Below are positions 60,063 through 64,000 of a stretch of DNA of 64,000 nt, piece after piece (position 1 is the stretch's first letter; every line of letters begins with the position of its first letter). A program made the position numbers and the translations under genes. The DNA comes from CAKZQX01 sp034435975. Its GTDB lineage: Bacteria; Chloroflexota; Chloroflexia; Chloroflexales; Chloroflexaceae. The stretch lies in the NCBI GenBank assembly GCA_034435975.1, contig DAOTWD010000028.1, forward strand, positions 1-64,000, given 5' to 3'. Below the pieces are notes generated by a model. The model did not search any database. It saw nothing but the letters and a program-made list of their open reading frames with translations, and was not told where the DNA came from.

Positions 60063-60855
60063 AATAATTCTTCCTCCCGACATATTTCACTGCCACTCCC
60101 TGGCAGACAATAGCATACGCCAGCTAGATCGGAACGCTGGAACTCATCGTCTGATAGCTGATCACTGTGCAAGCGATCAGCTATAGTCCTCTCCGACCAG
60201 CCTGTTGTTCCAGTATAGCGGGCTATGCTGAGGAACGGCGGAAAGGGAACACTACACGGCGTTATCATCCTACAACATTCATATATATTTCAAGCCAATA
60301 ATTCCCTGTTATCATAATTATTAGATCTAGAACACTCCGCTCCCCTTGATCAGCTCGCCCCACCCAGGAGAGTGCCTTGGGGATAAGGTTGCTCGAATAT
60401 CCTCCTCCTGTAACTCCGCCGTAACTATCATGAGGAGACTGATATTGAGTCTTTCTTCACTAATGACTCATGTCTTACGGTTTCTAAGGTACAACCCGGC
60501 GTCACCATTGTGAAAAATTAGCGACCAGTGTCTACATTATAACCGGCGACAGAGCCATCGTTCTTCATTATCGTGATGACGATCTGGCAGAGATGCGAGT
60601 CGTGAGCTGGAATAAGGACGCCCATCGCCCGCTATGGGAGCAATGCGGAGCGACAGATAGATCTGTCTATCTACGTCGTTTCTGGTCGTTACGGAAACCT
60701 TCAGGATTGTTTACCTGCATTCCAGTTACCGGTGGTTATCTATGTTGTGAACTGACGTTGGGTAATAGCGATAATGGCAAACATACCGAGATACCTTGAC
60801 CCATCGGCGAGGTTGATTGGGCAGTGTTTGCGATTACATATAAAGGTGATCAACG
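60063..60855. other. Divergent intergenic region, no supported gene
   Basis: About 790 bases between nifJ (minus) and the APH gene (plus). Frames up to 68 residues occur but are not protein-like. AT-rich stretches near 60276-60330 probably carry the nifJ promoter; no exact consensus pair was found. Confidence 0.4.
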
Positions 60856-61917
60856 TTGCTTTCTTTAACTGATATTGAACGTATTTTGACATTCTATACA
60901 CTGGGGAAACTCTATGGCGTTACCCAGGCGTATCGCGGGTTCGTGAACGAGACTGCTTTTATCCAGACCAGTGCCGGGCGGTTTGTGGTACGACGTAACC
61001 ATCGCCGCCTGAGTGAAGCCGCACACCGGTATCGCCATGCATTGATCAACTGCCTGGTCGAGCATGCCTTCCCGACACCAGTGTTAGTGCCTACCAGCAC
61101 GGGCGATACGCTGCTCTACCTTGATGGGCGGTGGCATGAGATCATGACCTATGTGCATGGCAGCGATTACGATCCCCAACGGCCACAACAGTTGACCGAT
61201 ATTGGGTATACCCTGGCGCAATATCATCGCATTGTGCAGCATTTTCCACCACCAGCCGAAAACCCTGGAACGCGCTACAGTGCATCAAGCATTATGGCGT
61301 TAACCGAAACGCTCACCATGAACGATATTATGGGCGATCTCTATGAACCGCTCACCTGGTATTCCCATCGGGCTGCGCAATTGCGCTCCATGCTCAAAGA
61401 CAAAGATTATGCCATGCTACCACATCTAGTCATTCATGGCGATATTCACCGTGACAATCTGTTGTTTGAGCATGACCATGTGATCGCTTTGCTTGATTTT
61501 GATCAAGCAGCCTATGATGCACGCATTGCCGATATTGCCGATGCTCTTGTGGCTTTTACCTCCACAAAGCCAAAGAATAGCCTCATGTCCTGGGGTTTGT
61601 TCCAGGGGCCGCTTGATGAAAAGCAGGCAGTACGCTTTATCTCTGCGTATGCCCATGTCTTCCCACTCACGCCGGCAGAAATAGCGGCATTGCCGGTTGT
61701 TGTGGAAGCCCTGTGGCTGCAAGGTGAACTGGGCCGGGTCATTTCGACTCCGGAAGGGGCACCAGATTATCACCAGTCGGTTCTCGATCAAGGCCGTGAG
61801 TTATCTACATGGATGCAGGCGCACAGCAAGCAATTGATGATGCAGTGGAATGACGTAAACACGCAGGCCGAAATCGAATCGCAGAAAAACGAGCTTGAAC
61901 CAGCACTCGCCGCATAG
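60856..61917 (+). CDS. APH-family phosphotransferase (homoserine kinase II-like)
   Basis: 353 residues, starting with TTG at 60856 after AAAGGTGAT. The kinase fold of aminoglycoside/choline/homoserine kinases is clear: YRGFVNETAFIQTSAGRFVVRRNH (ATP Lys replaced by Arg positions, not settled), HEIMTYVHGSDYD, the catalytic VIHGDIHRDNLLFEHDHVIALLDFDQAAYDARIADIADAL with Asp of HGD and the metal-binding DFD. Candidate substrates are homoserine, an amino sugar or a spore/cell-envelope alcohol. The YGVTQAYRGFVNE start is closest to ThrB2-type homoserine kinases. No threonine gene is adjacent. Confidence 0.78.
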   Translation: MLSLTDIERILTFYTLGKLYGVTQAYRGFVNETAFIQTSAGRFVVRRNHRRLSEAAHRYRHALINCLVEHAFPTPVLVPTSTGDTLLYLDGRWHEIMTYVHGSDYDPQRPQQLTDIGYTLAQYHRIVQHFPPPAENPGTRYSASSIMALTETLTMNDIMGDLYEPLTWYSHRAAQLRSMLKDKDYAMLPHLVIHGDIHRDNLLFEHDHVIALLDFDQAAYDARIADIADALVAFTSTKPKNSLMSWGLFQGPLDEKQAVRFISAYAHVFPLTPAEIAALPVVVEALWLQGELGRVISTPEGAPDYHQSVLDQGRELSTWMQAHSKQLMMQWNDVNTQAEIESQKNELEPALAA

Positions 61918-61949
61918 CAACTAACACCGAATGGACGGTTACTCCACCA

Positions 61950-61991
61950 CCCGCGCCATAACCTGGCGCGGGGAGCATGGATGATTGTTTT
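61950..61991 (+). terminator. Candidate terminator after the APH gene
   Basis: CCCGCGCCA (61950-61958) and TGGCGCGGG (61964-61972) form a perfect nine-base stem with a five-base loop. A run ttgtttttt follows after about ten bases, further away than usual. Confidence 0.5.
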
Positions 61992-62303
61992 TTGCTACAA
62001 CGCCGAAGTATGCGCCGATAGGGGCATCGTATTTACGAAGCTAGTCCATACTGTCCGGGAGCGTACGTGCGCAGATAGCAGAGCTTCCCCTGCTTGCGCG
62101 GCGTTCGCCCGCCGGACGATAGCGAACGGATAAAGGATCATCCCTGTACACGTAAGGTACCGACACAGGTGAATGTTCGGGCGGGTGCCGCGCATCCCGT
62201 CACTGCCGCGCTGCGGAATCCATTCGGGCACATCCTATGGCAGTGGGGCGGCACCGCACGGGTGAATGCCCCATGAAGCCCGGGCAGGTAGGCCGGGGTG
62301 CCA
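61992..62303. other. Intergenic GC-rich region, nothing certain
   Basis: Several short self-complementary stretches (for example gggcggcaccgcacggg and ccgggcaggtaggccggg). No gene was supported on either strand. Confidence 0.35.
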
Positions 62304-62798
62304 TCACAGGCGTACCCGCTCACGGAAACCTCTGGGCAAGCGCTCCAGTATGCTATGCTCTCTGGTGGCCTTTCTCACCGACACGTCCTCTTCGGCCATA
62401 ATAATCATCCGAAACAGATCGCTCTCGGTAATTATACCCACAACCTGACCATCGGCTACAACTGGAGCGCCACCTATTTTGTGTTCCAGGAGCAACTGAG
62501 CAACCTCGATCATGGACGTATCGGGTGTCACCGTAATTACCTCGCGGGTCATAATTTCTGCCAGCGGTAGATTACTGACCCGATAACGCAGGTCATAGTC
62601 ACGCACATCGGTATCCGACGTGTCGGACACGCGGTGAATATCACCCTGTGATACAATGCCCACGAGTTGCCCCATAGCGTTAATCACCGGCAAGCGGCGG
62701 ATCTGCCGATCATGAAGCAACTGCCGCGCTTCAGGCAGCAGCATAGTCTCCGGGGCCACAATTGCTGGACTGGACATCCAATTCCGTACGGTATCCAT
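62304..62798 (-). CDS. Tandem CBS-domain protein
   Basis: 164 residues from the ATG at 62798 with AAGGAAGGAG six bases upstream; the longer frame to 62885 lacks a site. Two CBS domains: about 3-55 (VRNWMSSPAIVAPETMLLPEARQLLHDRQIRRLPVINAMGQLVGIVSQGDI) and about 80-135 (EIMTREVITVTPDTSMIEVAQLLLEHKIGGAPVVADGQVVGIITESDLF). Pairs of CBS domains bind adenosyl nucleotides such as AMP, ATP or SAM. There is no other catalytic domain, so this is a stand-alone ligand-sensing protein whose partner is unknown. Confidence 0.92.
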   Translation of the reverse strand: MDTVRNWMSSPAIVAPETMLLPEARQLLHDRQIRRLPVINAMGQLVGIVSQGDIHRVSDTSDTDVRDYDLRYRVSNLPLAEIMTREVITVTPDTSMIEVAQLLLEHKIGGAPVVADGQVVGIITESDLFRMIIMAEEDVSVRKATREHSILERLPRGFRERVRL

Positions 62799-63209
62799 TG
62801 TGTGCGCTCCTTCCTTGGATTGTAGCATCATTGTCATCTGCGGGATACTTTCGTCCTGATCGCTCACGCAGATTGCCACCAACACAAAACATGATAAACA
62901 CCTGATATATCTTTGCGATAAGTGTACAACGTAGGCTGGCGAACCGTCAACTGTTATTTTTTATTTTTCATATGTCCTAAACTGTTGAACATGGCCCTCC
63001 TGCCGAATTCTGCACAACCGCCTGTTTCCTGGTCAAGGATTGTTCTCCACCCTGCGAAACCGGTTTCAACCAGAACACGATGGCTTCACATCCGTATGCA
63101 GGCCTGGAGTGATACGCCATGCAAGCTACACCAGAAGCGCGATCTTTGTGGTAACATGGTGGCATGCCAGGAATGGGGCCGGCATACAGTATACTGGACA
63201 GAGACAGCG
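62799..63209. other. Intergenic region before the DnaD-domain gene
   Basis: A reading frame continues upstream of the DnaD gene to 62922, but its 96 extra residues are low in protein-like character and lack a ribosome site. No other gene is supported. Confidence 0.4.
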
Positions 63210-63923
63210 ATGACCTTTACCAACTTCTCAACCGATGGATTGATCGGCTTGCCACCAGAACTGTTTAGCACCGTGATACCCGCGATCACACTACCCAGTG
63301 AGCTAAAGGTCACCCTGCATATGTTCTATCGTCTCAGCCAGCAGCGCACGGTTCCACGTCGCCTGAGTTGGGATGACCTGGCCGGTGATCAGCTGCTGAG
63401 GCGCAGCCTGCGGGCCATTTCAAAGGTACGGCCAATCACTGAGCTGCTGGATGAAGGATTGGATGCAGCGATACGGCGCACCACAATCCTGCATGTCGCA
63501 CTACCCAGTAATGGTCGGCTCGTGAACTGGTACCTGATGCATACGGCATCCAACCGGGCATGGGTTGAACAAGCCAGTCAACACCAGTTTATGCTGGAAC
63601 CAGGTATACCTGGATCAGAACAACGTCCATCATTGATAACTCTCTACGAACAAAATATCGGACTGGTGACACCTTTACTGGTGGATGAGTTACGCGAGGC
63701 GGAAGAACGGTATCCACCAGACTGGATCGAAGCCGCAATGCGTGAAGCAGTACAGGCCAATGTTCGCTCGTGGCGTTATGTACGGAAAGTCCTGGAGAGG
63801 TGGGCTACGCATGGAAGACCGAATGCGTCCGATCGGTTTAAACGACCTGTCAATGTTGAAAAATATACCCAGGGCCGTTTTGGAAACTTATTCCGACTTG
63901 GGAGCGACGAGAGCGACCTCTAG
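63210..63923 (+). CDS. DnaD-domain replication protein
   Basis: 237 residues from the ATG at 63210, where the protein-like sequence starts. The N-terminal 100 residues (VIPAITLPSELKVTLHMFYRLSQQR and LSWDDLAGDQLLRRSL) look like a winged-helix domain. The C-terminal part SLITLYEQNIGLVTPLLVDELREAEERYPPDWIEAAMREAVQANVRSWRYVRKVLERWATHG is a classic DnaD/DnaB domain, including the YxxxIG start and the WRYVxKILxxW helix. DnaD proteins help load the replicative helicase in Firmicutes and Chloroflexota. The next gene begins like a helicase loader, so the two probably form a replication initiation or restart pair. Confidence 0.88.
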   Translation: MTFTNFSTDGLIGLPPELFSTVIPAITLPSELKVTLHMFYRLSQQRTVPRRLSWDDLAGDQLLRRSLRAISKVRPITELLDEGLDAAIRRTTILHVALPSNGRLVNWYLMHTASNRAWVEQASQHQFMLEPGIPGSEQRPSLITLYEQNIGLVTPLLVDELREAEERYPPDWIEAAMREAVQANVRSWRYVRKVLERWATHGRPNASDRFKRPVNVEKYTQGRFGNLFRLGSDESDL

Positions 63924-63924
63924 C

Positions 63925-64000
63925 GTGCGGAGGCATGATTCAGCGCCTGGTACAGTCTGCCCTACCTGTAAAGGAGCGGGGTATTATCTGCTTGATGTAC
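63925..64000 (+). CDS. Start of a probable DnaC/DnaI-like helicase loader (truncated by window edge)
   Basis: From the GTG at 63925 (a TTG at 63898 in the same frame is possible) the frame reads VRRHDSAPGTVCPTCKGAGY YLLDV and runs off the window. The CPTCKGAGY motif followed by an aliphatic stretch is common at the N-terminus of DnaC/DnaI-like ATPases paired with DnaD proteins. It starts one base after the DnaD gene. The ATPase domain itself is outside the window, so the call rests on a short motif and context. Confidence 0.5.
   Translation, partial: MRRHDSAPGTVCPTCKGAGYYLLDV

Noticed and set aside
62922..63209. N-terminal extension of the DnaD-domain gene
   Set aside because: The 96 extra residues look like translated non-coding DNA; DnaD proteins of this kind start near 63210.

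Overview
The window most likely comes from a Chloroflexota bacterium of class Chloroflexia, probably a relative of the filamentous anoxygenic phototrophs. The basis is the gene content and protein style: kaiB and kaiC without a classical kaiA, a cyanobacterial-type bidirectional hydrogenase (hoxEFUYH), proline-rich 'TPTPT' surface proteins with a sortase, and many PAS/receiver histidine kinases with the phytochrome-like HDLQEPLR phosphorylation box. The genus cannot be fixed from the sequence. No photosynthesis gene is present.

Layout. 1-4.6 kb is decayed, repeat-rich DNA: gene fragments, a gene with an internal 93-bp tandem duplication, an HPr-like relic, an atypical SDR epimerase and a small membrane protein. 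4.9-6.8 kb is a textbook unit of promoter, SAM-I riboswitch, intrinsic terminator and a cysteine-desulfurase-like gene, followed by tRNA-His. 7.1-10.4 kb (minus) is a sortase with a proline-rich DUF11-type substrate that ends in LPATSTG. 10.9-16.6 kb has a GAF protein, a duplicated-domain protein, two GT4 glycosyltransferases separated by 28-bp GC-rich repeats, and a small STAS-like protein. 16.9-17.7 kb is a broken SLC13-type permease and simple repeats. 17.7-21.8 kb is nadABC behind a consensus promoter and two operator-like palindromes.

22.0-33.8 kb is an alpha-glucan module: GlgE, a TreS-maltokinase fusion, GlgB and a GH57/DUF3536 enzyme, with a CheY-like regulator between. Together these convert trehalose through maltose and maltose-1-phosphate to branched glucan. 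The leader before glgE holds a promoter, a terminator-like hairpin and further potential RNA structure.

34.1-43.8 kb is the most interesting region. It is a tightly packed run of a PAS histidine kinase, a receiver-PAS histidine kinase, a receiver protein whose C-terminal helical domain resembles KaiA/RsbU, then kaiB, kaiC, a histidine kinase with a phosphoacceptor-less receiver, and a pseudokinase fused to a DnaJ-type zinc finger. This looks like a circadian-type oscillator with its own candidate KaiA-like input and two-component output.

44.0-47.0 kb (minus) is cbiMNQO cobalt uptake behind a cobalamin riboswitch. 47.2-49.8 kb has a lipoprotein glycosidase and a class I aminotransferase on opposite strands. 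49.9-60.1 kb (minus) is nifJ, a DHOD-like gene, hoxE-F-U-Y-H and a maturation protease, which links pyruvate oxidation to reversible hydrogen metabolism. The right end has an APH-type kinase, a CBS protein, a DnaD-domain protein and the start of a probable helicase-loader gene.

All family assignments come from reading motifs by eye; no database search was run.
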